NCBI GenBank assembly: GCA_963813895.1
Contig: CAWFAS010000004.1
Span: 372,001 to 436,000, forward strand
Reading direction: 5' to 3'
DNA: 64,000 nt
DNA from: DASZWJ01 sp963813895
Lineage (GTDB): Bacteria; Pseudomonadota; Gammaproteobacteria; JAURND01
The notes beneath the pieces are model-generated. The model had not been told where the DNA came from and did no database searches. It saw only the letters and a program-made list of their open reading frames with translations. Numbering within the stretch: position 1 is the first letter of the stretch; every line of letters begins with the position of its first letter. Made by a program: the position numbers and the translations under genes. Shown here piece after piece: positions 44,044-52,949 of this stretch.

Positions 44044-46995
44044 ATGGGTGACCAAAAACGCAATCCACAAATAAAAGTAGATCAAACAGCATTGAACGAG
44101 GCGGTAGAACTCAGAGATCAAGCTATACTCGAAGTCAAGGGGATACCAATGCAAAATCTTAAAAAGAATAACTCCAATTTCTCAGCACCATTGGAAAATG
44201 AAAATCCAGTCAATGAGGAAACCGCTACTGATGCAAAATTTTCTATGGACCTACAAATCGCTCGAGCAGAACAGGACAAAGAAAATCAAAAAGCAGCTCT
44301 ACGGGGAAATTCACCAGGGACAACCCATCGTCCACCGGAAAATAAATATGATAACGAAGTGCCACAAAATGTAGCAAGTTATCGAGAAGAATTATTAAGT
44401 AACATCGTTTATCCTGATATTATGCCAACTTTGGAAGAAATTGAAACAGTCAAAGATGAACAATCGGCTGAAAGCTTTCTAGATCGTCTCTTTAATAAAA
44501 TTGAAACTTTAAATTCCCGAGGGCATGCATTTAATAACGACGAAGATCTTGATAACGTAGATCTTGAAGCAAAGACCACAGATCCTCAAGGCGATAGACA
44601 GCTTGATGATGGTGAAGAACCAGATGACCAATCTGAGTTCAATGCAGTTACCCTTTCCGACGGAAACTATGTATCTAAGCCTCCTAAAGGGGCATCTCTT
44701 GATCTTGAAAAGGCTGGGCCAAAAAGTGGGCCTTTAGCTTTTCGCCTAACTGAACCCGCTCAAGCCCCACAATATGGCCGAACTTCCATGGGAGGGGATT
44801 CATGGGTAGCTGGTTTTGCTACAGCGCGCGGTAAAAATAATGTCACTCCTCCGCAAACAAAAACCACCGGTTTTAATATGGCAATGTATAAAAGTATTCC
44901 TCGAGGAGGAGTCGGCAATGTAAGTAAAAAGGATCAAGACTACCTGCTTGATAGGGTCTATAAGGCAAAAACAAAAACAGATGTTTTAAAATACACCTTA
45001 AAAGCGGTTTATGCTCTGAGTTTTACTTTGCCTCAAGAAGAATATGACAAGACTGGCGCAAACAAATACCAGAAAAGCGTTCTTTTTGTGGCGGGAATGT
45101 TTCAATTTATCGCAGCACTCAATGCCATTGCCCTAAGAATGCCTACAGGTTATGACAAGGATAGATACTATGAAAGGTTTGGGCTTTTTCAAAGAGCATT
45201 CCGCAAAGAGCCTTTTACAGAAATGGAATATGTCCAACATAAAGACATTGAACAAAAGTTTAAAGGCCGTATAGTCAGAGGTAATGGTATTCTCGCAGCC
45301 GGCGTAGGAATTTTAGGAATCCTTGCCAACTTAGCAACAACGTCTCCTTTCAAGCAAGCATTTGAAAGTGATTCCTTATTCGCTCAACAATTCGTGGGAG
45401 AAACCATAGCCAAATTTTTCGAGCTGTTCGCTGGCCGCGACAAGAAGAAAAAAGCTTTTGAAGCATTATTTGCAGCGGCTAGATCAGGCCCACAAATCGC
45501 AGCCCTATTAGGATATGCAGTTCCAGGCCTAGGACCTATTATAGGTGCTACCCAATCGCTTGATAAAGGCAAAGGATTGGCTAACGTCTTATGGGCAGAC
45601 ACATCAGCTCAAGTTTCAGATGGCATAAAAAACCTAATATCAATAGGTGAGGCAAGTGCATTATTAGCCGAGCAACATACCGGGGAAGCCAGAGCCAATT
45701 TGGGCAAGGCTGTCGGACAATTATGGCTAGATTATTTTCTGAACGGTACTAAGGCATATGATAAGCATTTGGTTAGCACTTTGTTTGAACTATTGGAAAA
45801 TTATGGGTTGTTTGGACTTGGCGGATGGACTCCCTTAGATATGATCAATAACAGCATAGCAAAGGATAACCAGAAAATTAAAGAAGAAGCGGGGCACTCT
45901 TCATCAGTCATCATTAATATTAATGATAGTCATACGCCAGAGGTTACACGTAAGAAGTTAAATGCCTATCTGCTGAAAGCTGACGTCCGTGGTATTATGC
46001 TTGAGCCAGAGAATTACGCCAGGATCAATCAGTTCATAGGCGATCTTCATGCGGCTAAATCTAGGCCAGACCTTCCGTCAGCTGAAAAAATATTATTTGA
46101 TAGGTTAGCTCAAAATTTACCTACCAGTTACCTAGACGCTAAACCTAACTCTGCCGCTGTCCAAAAGTTATTTGAAAGGCTTGGAGAACCTTGTGACCGT
46201 TTCCGGAAAGACAAAGATAGGCTCCAGACAGAAAACGGGAAGCTGCTTAGTAAGATCGAGAAGATAGACTCATTACATCCGAAAGAATATCCCGCGGAGG
46301 GCTGTACAAACATAAGAGAAGAGCTCGCAAGGATAAAATTACAGGAGAATAAAAATCTCAAGGATGACTGTATATACTTAAGTGGAGAGATAGATAAGCT
46401 AATATCAGACTTTGAGCGTTTTTATGTTTTTAAAATTGACCCTAAAACTGGAACTGTTGAAAACAAGCCTGTTGCCGACCAAATAGCTCAACTTAGACAA
46501 ATAAAAACTTTTTTAGATTTGGGCGACGACAATGTGAACGCAGCTCAACAGCTTGCGAAAGGTAAACCAGCAACTGAATCTGATAACGACGTGAAGCCAG
46601 CTGTAATCGATATAAAAGACAAGTCGACTCAAACTTCGATTCGGGAACAGGGACCATCATCACCTTCGGGAACAGCGCCAACGGGTGCACAGGAGCAATC
46701 TACTGCAGATCAAATCCCAGTATTTCCGATAACGGAGGAAGCTGATAATGAACCGCTGAACCCTAGGACTTCTGTACCACCACCACCGCCGAGGAAAGTT
46801 TCAACCTCAGTAGATAGAGTGGAGAGTGAGAGCCCGCTATTACGAAAGGGAAGTGACTCAATCGCAATTGGCGCCCTTATAGCGATGAAGACACCAAAGG
46901 AAACGCCAAACGAAATGCAAATTGAGTTACAGCCGCTGACATCGCCAACACCGTTACCAACAGACTTGGAAGATAGCACTCATACATTCAATTAA
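44044..46995 (+). CDS. Effector-like protein with hydrophobic core, paralogue 2 (983 aa)
   Basis: It is homologous to the 904-aa protein through most of its length, with an extra acidic N-terminal segment of about 100 aa. The core is nearly the same: ANKYQKSVLFVAGMFQFIAA, ILAAGVGILGILANLATTSP, FAGRDKKKKAFEALFAAAR, GKAVGQLWLDYFLNGTKAYD. The C-terminal region diverges more and ends in a Pro/Ser-rich tail (TSPTPLPTDLEDSTHTFN). There is no signal peptide. Shared promoter and terminator show that the whole transcription unit was duplicated. Function unknown. Confidence 0.82.
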   Translation: MGDQKRNPQIKVDQTALNEAVELRDQAILEVKGIPMQNLKKNNSNFSAPLENENPVNEETATDAKFSMDLQIARAEQDKENQKAALRGNSPGTTHRPPENKYDNEVPQNVASYREELLSNIVYPDIMPTLEEIETVKDEQSAESFLDRLFNKIETLNSRGHAFNNDEDLDNVDLEAKTTDPQGDRQLDDGEEPDDQSEFNAVTLSDGNYVSKPPKGASLDLEKAGPKSGPLAFRLTEPAQAPQYGRTSMGGDSWVAGFATARGKNNVTPPQTKTTGFNMAMYKSIPRGGVGNVSKKDQDYLLDRVYKAKTKTDVLKYTLKAVYALSFTLPQEEYDKTGANKYQKSVLFVAGMFQFIAALNAIALRMPTGYDKDRYYERFGLFQRAFRKEPFTEMEYVQHKDIEQKFKGRIVRGNGILAAGVGILGILANLATTSPFKQAFESDSLFAQQFVGETIAKFFELFAGRDKKKKAFEALFAAARSGPQIAALLGYAVPGLGPIIGATQSLDKGKGLANVLWADTSAQVSDGIKNLISIGEASALLAEQHTGEARANLGKAVGQLWLDYFLNGTKAYDKHLVSTLFELLENYGLFGLGGWTPLDMINNSIAKDNQKIKEEAGHSSSVIININDSHTPEVTRKKLNAYLLKADVRGIMLEPENYARINQFIGDLHAAKSRPDLPSAEKILFDRLAQNLPTSYLDAKPNSAAVQKLFERLGEPCDRFRKDKDRLQTENGKLLSKIEKIDSLHPKEYPAEGCTNIREELARIKLQENKNLKDDCIYLSGEIDKLISDFERFYVFKIDPKTGTVENKPVADQIAQLRQIKTFLDLGDDNVNAAQQLAKGKPATESDNDVKPAVIDIKDKSTQTSIREQGPSSPSGTAPTGAQEQSTADQIPVFPITEEADNEPLNPRTSVPPPPPRKVSTSVDRVESESPLLRKGSDSIAIGALIAMKTPKETPNEMQIELQPLTSPTPLPTDLEDSTHTFN

Positions 46996-47020
46996 TCCTA
47001 GTCTCAGGCGATAATATACT

Positions 47021-47060
47021 AATCGTCTCACGAATGACTCGTGAGACGATTTTATTTCTT
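47021..47060 (+). terminator. Rho-independent terminator of the 44044 gene
   Basis: Stem AATCGTCTCACGA / TCGTGAGACGATT, loop ATGAC, T-rich tail. Relative to 43474 an A-T pair is replaced by G-C, so pairing is kept. Confidence 0.92.
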
Positions 47061-47070
47061 TCCTAGAGAG

Positions 47071-47348
47071 CCATCCCATGTACACATTTTGTAATTACTA
47101 GAAATGCTGAGTACGTCGTTCCTGCTTTACCGAATTATCCTAAAATATCAGCCTATCAAGCAGGAATCTAGTGCCCACCTTTCCAACGGAACGCACAAAT
47201 GCCAGTCACAACTTTTATTGCTACTTCACTTTGTTTGAAAATTAGGCACTGGATCCCCGCTGATGGGCTGATATTTTAGGATAATTCAGTAAAGCGGGGA
47301 CGACGTACTCTAATTCTGGCGGCTAAAAAAAATGTGTGCATCCGATAG
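47071..47348. mobile_element. 278-bp MITE, copy C, with 9-bp TSD
   Basis: It runs from CCATCCCATGTACACATTTT to the inverted right end AAAATGTGTGCATCCGATAG. Perfect direct repeats CCTAGAGAG lie at 47062-47070 and 47349-47357. This copy defines the ends and the 9-bp target duplication of the family (see 18327 and 23136). Confidence 0.92.
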
Positions 47349-47408
47349 CCTAGAGAGAACCTAATACAGGGATGATGGCAGTCTGAATAACAACCCTAAA
47401 AATATTTA

Positions 47409-47461
47409 CTTAAGAAATACTTAATCTACACTAGCCTTATTTGCCATTTATTGGTTATAAT
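47409..47461 (+). promoter_or_regulatory. PmrA-box-like promoter region of the U-box gene
   Basis: CTTAAG-N5-CTTAAT (47409-47425) is a perfect box. The hexamer 11 nt later (CTTATT) is weak; a consensus TATAAT lies further down at 47456-47461. The start site is therefore less certain than for the others. Confidence 0.5.
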
Positions 47462-47524
47462 GCTGCCTTAATTAATACAAATAACTTAAAGCAACATTTA
47501 ATCTAGTAAACTAAGGGTATTTTT

Positions 47525-50026
47525 GTGGACGAGACTAAAGAAAGGAAAGTTCCTTCTATCCTAAATGCATCCAGCAACAACGAACCTGATGCCTTTAGAT
47601 GTTTTCTTACCGGCAAAGTTATGAAATATCCGGTGATGACTGTCAGTGGCAACAGCTTTGAAAAAGAGGCCATCGAAAAATGGCTGCAGGACAACGACAC
47701 TGATCCCAGCACTGGGGAAAAACTTCCCTCTAAAGATTTAATACCTAATCATGCCTTAAGAAACCTCATTGATGAATGCCAGGAACACACTCTAGAATCT
47801 AAATCCTCTTCCTCTAAATCATCACTTCAAATTTGGCTTGAGCAAGAACTACGCATTCAAAGTCTCCAATACCAACTGCAACATATACAGGCGTTACGGC
47901 TGGGTATAACACCACAAGACACCATACCTATTCTCTCCGCGCCAGAATTGCCCACAAGGAATTTTATAAGAGCCCCTGCCAGCGAATCAGTATTTTTCAC
48001 TGGGTATTGGCCTAGCCGAATTTCAATGTTAAATCAATTACCACCTGAAAAGGAGAAAGACAAAGATCTTCTTTATTTGGTAATGGTTAATCAAAAAATA
48101 GTAGGGCATTGGTATGAGAGCGGTCAATATATTACAAAGGAAATTCAGGAACCCCAACAATCCGAGCTTAGGGCGTATTTTGTAGCTGGAACCAGCATTG
48201 CAAAAGGAAAAGCAAACTATGAGAAAATTGCATTAGGGTCCGGCTGGATCCATTCGTTTTACGGTAATGATTTTAGCACAATACCTGGGAGATCTTTTTA
48301 CCACCATGGCGCACGCTTTGCAGAACTGACTCGCTATGCAGAAGCGTTGCCTTGGCTACTGCAATCAGTACTGCAACAATATTATTATCCTCCTACTTTT
48401 ATGTTACTAATGGAGATATATTCGAAACGAGGTTTCGGTTTGCCGAAGGATGAAAATAAAGCACTTATTTTTCATCAGTTACTAATTACCCAGCAATCCT
48501 GGTTTGAACATCAGGCACGATGTGGCGATGCCGTGGCCCAGTATGGATTGGGAGAATTTTATCACCGCTATGATATCGACAGCGACACTGAAACAGAAAA
48601 TACGGAAAAAATGCTTTATTGGCTGCAAAAATCCGCCCACCAAGAAAATGAACATGCTTTGCATGCATTAGGCCTCCTGTATGAAGAAGGAACCAAAGTC
48701 ACTCAGGATTTAGACAAAGCCGTCAATTTTTTGCGACCAGCTATGATCCGCAGTCGTATGGCAACGTACAATTTATGCGGCTTAACAAATCGGGTTGAAG
48801 AGATTATGCTGCTCCAAGATCTCGATACGGAAAATTTCCCACCAGCAGTATTATCTATAGCTGAAAAGATCAATCGAGAACAAAGAGAAAAAAAAGATCA
48901 GAAAATTTTTATTAAGGATGTTATAGGAAGATATCAAACCGCAGCTCACTTGGGCTTTGCTGAGGCTCAATATCGCTTCTCAAAATGGTTTTACCTATCG
49001 GCTGATAAAGCTCTATCTGTTAATAATAAAAATTTTCACTGGAATTGGAAAGCACCAGAAAAATCAAACCCTCTGTCTCAAGGATTTTACTGGGCCATGC
49101 GCGCTGCAGAACAAGGCCATCCGGAAAGTAAAGCGTTTTTACAATCAATCTTAGTTACACATCCTGAATTTAAGGAGATCCTTAAACCAAACCCGGAACC
49201 AGTATTAAAAAGTGCTAGCAATTCTTTTGCTATCTCATCAGATTCCGGTTTAACATCTAAATCACCTCCGCAAGAAAGCAAACTGCAAGAATATCTCCCT
49301 TCTGGTAATGAATGCCTCGAAGACGCCCTTCCATCATCCATTCTATGCCCAATAAGCCAACAACCCATGCGCCATCCAAGAGCTACCCCTGTGGGACATA
49401 GCTATGAAAAAACAAATATAACAGCATGGTTCTCACGCAACAGCGATAAAAAAGCACCTAATCTTTACAACACCGATCCTTTAACTAATACAAAAATTCC
49501 AATTCCTTCAAGGTTGATTCCCAACCATAATCTACGGAGAGCAATTGCTGAATTAAGGCTACAATCTCTGTTGCTGGCTGATATAAAGCAGCAACAGGCA
49601 CGGATAACGGATTTAACACAGGATATTAAATTGCATACGACGCACCTGCGAAAGCAGATCCCAACAAAGCAAGAAGAAAAGAAAAATACCAAAACCAGTA
49701 CTACAGCCCATGCCAGCTCACATACCGCACCCATTACTTCATTCTCAAATGCTCTATCGCGGATTAAAAGTCAAATTCAATCCCTGACATCACCAGGAGG
49801 CCCAGGACAATTTGCTCCACACTATCAGCAACCCGATCGAAAAAAATCTTCATCCGGAGTAAGTAGCGCTCGCGAGTTTCCCTCTTCCCCCACATTTTCT
49901 CCTCAGCGAGACCTAGCTATACCATCCCTAGAAGAAAAGAATAAACGTTCTTTAGACTCTTCCGCCACGACAGAGTCGCAACAGCTTCCAAAAAACGAGA
50001 AAGCTCCGCATTCCAATTGTCCTTAG
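47525..50026 (+). CDS. U-box - Sel1 repeats - U-box protein, putative ubiquitin ligase effector
   Basis: An 833-aa protein starting with GTG. U-box 1 is at about 21-90 (DAFRCFLTGKVMKYPVMTVS, then SFEKEAIEKWL, LIPNHALRNLI). U-box 2 is at about 597-685 (SILCPISQQPMRHPRATPVG, HSYEKTNITAWF, LIPNHNLRRAI). Between them lie Sel1/TPR-like helical repeats (GDAVAQYGLGEFYHR, HALHALGLLYEEG, GFAEAQYRFSKWF, AAEQGHPESKAFL). The C-terminal 130 aa are disordered and basic. U-boxes recruit E2 enzymes and are rare in bacteria. Legionella LubX also has two, without Sel1 repeats. A Dot/Icm-secreted E3 ligase acting in the host is inferred. Confidence 0.88.
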   Translation: MDETKERKVPSILNASSNNEPDAFRCFLTGKVMKYPVMTVSGNSFEKEAIEKWLQDNDTDPSTGEKLPSKDLIPNHALRNLIDECQEHTLESKSSSSKSSLQIWLEQELRIQSLQYQLQHIQALRLGITPQDTIPILSAPELPTRNFIRAPASESVFFTGYWPSRISMLNQLPPEKEKDKDLLYLVMVNQKIVGHWYESGQYITKEIQEPQQSELRAYFVAGTSIAKGKANYEKIALGSGWIHSFYGNDFSTIPGRSFYHHGARFAELTRYAEALPWLLQSVLQQYYYPPTFMLLMEIYSKRGFGLPKDENKALIFHQLLITQQSWFEHQARCGDAVAQYGLGEFYHRYDIDSDTETENTEKMLYWLQKSAHQENEHALHALGLLYEEGTKVTQDLDKAVNFLRPAMIRSRMATYNLCGLTNRVEEIMLLQDLDTENFPPAVLSIAEKINREQREKKDQKIFIKDVIGRYQTAAHLGFAEAQYRFSKWFYLSADKALSVNNKNFHWNWKAPEKSNPLSQGFYWAMRAAEQGHPESKAFLQSILVTHPEFKEILKPNPEPVLKSASNSFAISSDSGLTSKSPPQESKLQEYLPSGNECLEDALPSSILCPISQQPMRHPRATPVGHSYEKTNITAWFSRNSDKKAPNLYNTDPLTNTKIPIPSRLIPNHNLRRAIAELRLQSLLLADIKQQQARITDLTQDIKLHTTHLRKQIPTKQEEKKNTKTSTTAHASSHTAPITSFSNALSRIKSQIQSLTSPGGPGQFAPHYQQPDRKKSSSGVSSAREFPSSPTFSPQRDLAIPSLEEKNKRSLDSSATTESQQLPKNEKAPHSNCP

Positions 50027-50076
50027 CCAAAGTGTGAATGACCGGCTGCGGCTCAATTATTTTTGGACTGCTACAA

Positions 50077-51045
50077 TTAATCCATATTACGGCTGGCCAC
50101 AACAGCTTTCGCAATCGCTTTGATTTCATCCAGCGATAACTCAGTCAATACCACGATTTCTTCTAAGGGCATCGATTTAGCCAGCAATTTGCGAACCATG
50201 GCTTGTTTAGCTTTTAGTTCGCCTTGTTGCAGCCCCTGTTGCCGGCCTTCTACGCGCCCTTCTGCACGGCCCTCTGCACGAGCTTCTGCCTGGGTTATGT
50301 TAACCATGTCATTGAAACTAGCTTCATCATGCAAGCTTTCTTGGTAGCCTGCGTATATCCGCCTTTCCTCTTTATTCAAACGCAACACATCTAATTTTTG
50401 CGCCGCACTTTGAATGCCTTGCGCTGAAAATTCTTGTTTGATTTCCCCATGCTTTAAAAAATAAATCCATTCATCCAGCTTATCTTGCACCCGTTCATGA
50501 AACTGCGTAACTTTAATAATATAATATTCTGGAAAAATGCTCTCGGGTGTCTGGTGTTCTAGCTGCGCATGAACACTCTTATATATCTCACGCTCCTTTT
50601 GATTTAAACCCAGAGTATCTCCATAATGCATTCCCTTAAAAACTGTACTGCCTTTGTAGAGATAATCTTTACCATCCCCCAAGTTAAAAAAGACTATGCT
50701 GACTGAAATTACTTTGCTGATCTGTTTGTAGGCATCTCCCTCCAGGATATGTTCACAAACTACTTTAGATGCCCCATACAGTATCCGGCTTAAGTAATCC
50801 CATTGACTAGAACATTGCACTTCGACGATCACATGCCTGCCTTCTGCTGTTTTGACCAATAGATCCACGCGGTTGAATTTGTCATCCACATGATTTTTAT
50901 TGCTCTCTGATTCCAGCACATTCTCAATATGGATTGAGGTTTTCAGCAATTCCGATAAAAACCCTTCCAAAATATCGAAGTTAGCTTTATTTCGCAGGAG
51001 ATATTTGATCGCCCAATCAAAGCGGACTAATTTAGGTTTGTTCAT
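50077..51045 (-). CDS. Rpn-family PD-(D/E)XK nuclease / putative transposase
   Basis: A 322-aa protein of the Rpn (YhgA-like) group. The nuclease core is visible as VDLLVKT followed by HVIVEVQCSSQWDYLSRILY (D...E-x-Q). The middle part is KFHERVQDKLDEWIYFLKHGE-like as in relatives. The end has the usual Glu/Gly repeats (EGRAEGRVEGRQQG) and a short helical tail. Rpn proteins are DNA endonucleases that promote recombination, and they vary in number between strains. It stands convergent to the U-box gene with 50 bp between. Confidence 0.92.
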   Translation of the reverse strand: MNKPKLVRFDWAIKYLLRNKANFDILEGFLSELLKTSIHIENVLESESNKNHVDDKFNRVDLLVKTAEGRHVIVEVQCSSQWDYLSRILYGASKVVCEHILEGDAYKQISKVISVSIVFFNLGDGKDYLYKGSTVFKGMHYGDTLGLNQKEREIYKSVHAQLEHQTPESIFPEYYIIKVTQFHERVQDKLDEWIYFLKHGEIKQEFSAQGIQSAAQKLDVLRLNKEERRIYAGYQESLHDEASFNDMVNITQAEARAEGRAEGRVEGRQQGLQQGELKAKQAMVRKLLAKSMPLEEIVVLTELSLDEIKAIAKAVVASRNMD

Positions 51046-51266
51046 GTATTTCTCTTTGTACTGTCTAAATTGGCAGATTTAATTCGTTTGGTTGCAAGAA
51101 TGCTTTATGGTTACACTTATATTATATCACCGCAATGAAACGCAACAGTTCGTAAATATTCATGCAAGAAAAAATCCGAGCCGTGCGCGTTAGCAAGCGT
51201 TGCCCACGCTGTACAGGGCTTTTTGCTAGGATGGCTATATTTTTGCGGTGCACATTTTGAAAAGTG

Positions 51267-51380
51267 AGCTGTTGAATAATTCGCTACCATTTTTGGAAAA
51301 GCACTGTATCCCCTCTCCCCTTGTGGGAGAGGGGATCATAGAGTTTCAGATAGTTAGGAAGGGAATTATTCAACAACGTC
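51267..51380. mobile_element. Short inverted-repeat element (GTTGAATAATTC ends)
   Basis: GTTGAATAATTC and GAATTATTCAAC enclose a CCCCTCTCC/GGAGAGGGG hairpin. It directly abuts the truncated kinase gene. Similar GTTGTTGAATAATTC sequence occurs at about 9350. Confidence 0.65.
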
Positions 51381-51399
51381 CCCCCCTGCGGGAAAGTAG

Positions 51400-51809
51400 A
51401 TCCGAGCTGATATAGCCATGCTACACAACGCGCGGATTTAACTAGAGCCGTTTTAAAAGGCGTTGCATTTGCTTTAGCCGATGGCCAGGAGGCGATGTTG
51501 GCAGCGGAAACTCCAATCAATGCAGTATCCGTTGTGGGTGGCGGTGCAAGAAATTTGTATTGGGGGAAAATATTAGCCACCGCCCTCAACCGTCCTTTAG
51601 TATACCGCGAAGACCGTGCAGCCGGCGCCGCACGCCTTGCCTGGCTGGGGGTGCATACTAATGTCTCTCCTGAAGTAGCTTTTATCATTCCACCTATTGA
51701 AGAAACTATCGAACCACAACAAAATTTACTGGAATTTTTTGGTAAAAAGCGGACAATATTCGAGAGCTTTATCAACGACTGCAAGATGTATTTACCGATG
51801 CTCTGTTAG
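51400..51809 (+). pseudogene. xylB: Xylulokinase (FGGY) C-terminal relic
   Basis: The frame reads SHATQRADLTRAVLKGVAFA, then AVSVVGGGARNLYWGKILAT, ALNRPLVYRED and AAGAARLAWLGVH. These are the C-terminal ATPase-lobe motifs of a xylulokinase-type sugar kinase. The N-terminal 350 or so residues are missing, and an in-frame stop and the element at 51267-51380 replace them. Not functional as a kinase. Confidence 0.85.
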
Positions 51810-51871
51810 AGTAAAACTGCAAATACCACCCTACAGTTAATCACATTCTTATCAAAATTAAGGAGTATGCA

Positions 51872-52420
51872 ATGGAATTTTTACAAAATATGATGCGTCA
51901 ATATGTTTTTAAATTACTGCTACTCTTCCTATCTTTCTTCAGCTTGCTTTTGGTAACGCCATCTTGGGCACAAACCCCAGCCGTTAATCCGCTGACTACA
52001 GCAGAACTACCCCAAAGTACCTTATTAGCCTGGGCGGAACGGGCTATCATTTCTACCTTTAGTTATGATTATAAAAATTATAAAGATGTGCAAAAAAACG
52101 CCGCTGGCTATTTTACCGCACAAGCTTGGAAAGAATATAACCGCGCTTTAGTAGCATCAGGTAATCTAAAAGCAATTACAGCGCATAAGATGCGTATTAC
52201 AGCTGTGCCGGGTGCAGCAAAAATTGTCGACCAAGGCGTTCTGGCTGGGCACTATAACTGGAAAATTGAGATTCCTGTAAAGCTGATCTATCAAAACATT
52301 GAGGATAATAATGAGGTGCAAGAACAAAATGTGGTGATTACTTTATTAGTCAGCAAAACACCACCCAACATTAATCCGCAAGGAATCGCTATTAGCTCTT
52401 TAGTTATGCAACAAAAATAA
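51872..52420 (+). CDS. IcmL/DotI-like protein of type IVB secretion
   Basis: A 182-aa protein with an N-terminal hydrophobic helix that looks like a signal peptide (ending TPSWAQ-TPA). The IcmL domain follows: TLLAWAERAIISTFSYDYKN, YFTAQAWKEYNRALVASGNL, GVLAGHYNWKIEIPVKLIYQ and VVITLLVSKT with PQGIAISSLV. DotI/IcmL is an inner-membrane component of the Dot/Icm core that works with DotJ. Genomes of this group carry extra IcmL-like paralogues outside the dot/icm loci, and this isolated gene is probably one. A clear AAGGAG precedes the ATG. Confidence 0.9.
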   Translation: MEFLQNMMRQYVFKLLLLFLSFFSLLLVTPSWAQTPAVNPLTTAELPQSTLLAWAERAIISTFSYDYKNYKDVQKNAAGYFTAQAWKEYNRALVASGNLKAITAHKMRITAVPGAAKIVDQGVLAGHYNWKIEIPVKLIYQNIEDNNEVQEQNVVITLLVSKTPPNINPQGIAISSLVMQQK

Positions 52421-52461
52421 GCACGATATTAATATTTTGATAACTAATGTGGAGGCTCATA

Positions 52462-52728
52462 ATGAGCATTAAACCCGAAGATATACTCGCTGATGATGCT
52501 AGTTTTATAGAAAAAAAAGGGGTTACCATCAGAAAAGGCAGTGCCGCCGCTATACTCGCTAATGCCGACATTTTAGCTGATGCTAAGACTTCCGAATCAG
52601 AAAAAAAATCTGCTCTTAACACTATTGCTGAACTTATGCCGGCAATGATTGCAGCTGGAATGCACCGGCATGTAGTATGGAAAAATCCTGTGATCCAAAA
52701 AATAATGCAAGACAATATGGAAAAATAA
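52462..52728 (+). CDS. Small hypothetical protein downstream of icmL-like gene
   Basis: I start at ATG 52462 (88 aa), preceded by GGAGG. The sequence MSIKPEDILADDASFIEKKG followed by SAAAILANADIL is soluble and helical with a conserved-looking Ala-rich middle and ends KIMQDNMEK. It is 41 bp behind the IcmL-like gene and probably cotranscribed. No family is recognised. Confidence 0.6.
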   Translation: MSIKPEDILADDASFIEKKGVTIRKGSAAAILANADILADAKTSESEKKSALNTIAELMPAMIAAGMHRHVVWKNPVIQKIMQDNMEK

Positions 52729-52764
52729 AAGTAACTATTCAGCATGTTAACCAAAGAGCCAATA

Positions 52765-52910
52765 GAGGCTGCCCCCTTCCTAACCTTCCCCCGCAAGCGG
52801 GGGAAGGGACTTGCCCGAGAGCTTTGTTAACAATGGCTGATAACCTTAACCTTCTATCCAACCAGTTCCTTCCCGCGCTTGCGGGGGAAGGTTAGGAAGG
52901 GGGCAGCCTC
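52765..52910. mobile_element. Palindromic element with near-duplicated CCAATRG flanks
   Basis: GAGGCTGCCCCCTTCCTAAC... and its inverted copy ...GTTAGGAAGGGGGCAGCCTC form arms of about 40 bp. The flanks CCAATAG and CCAATGG may be a 7-bp target duplication with one change. A related half occurs at about 18115-18160. Confidence 0.7.
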
Positions 52911-52949
52911 CAATGGCACAAAAATATCCCTAAACCTCTACCATCAATC

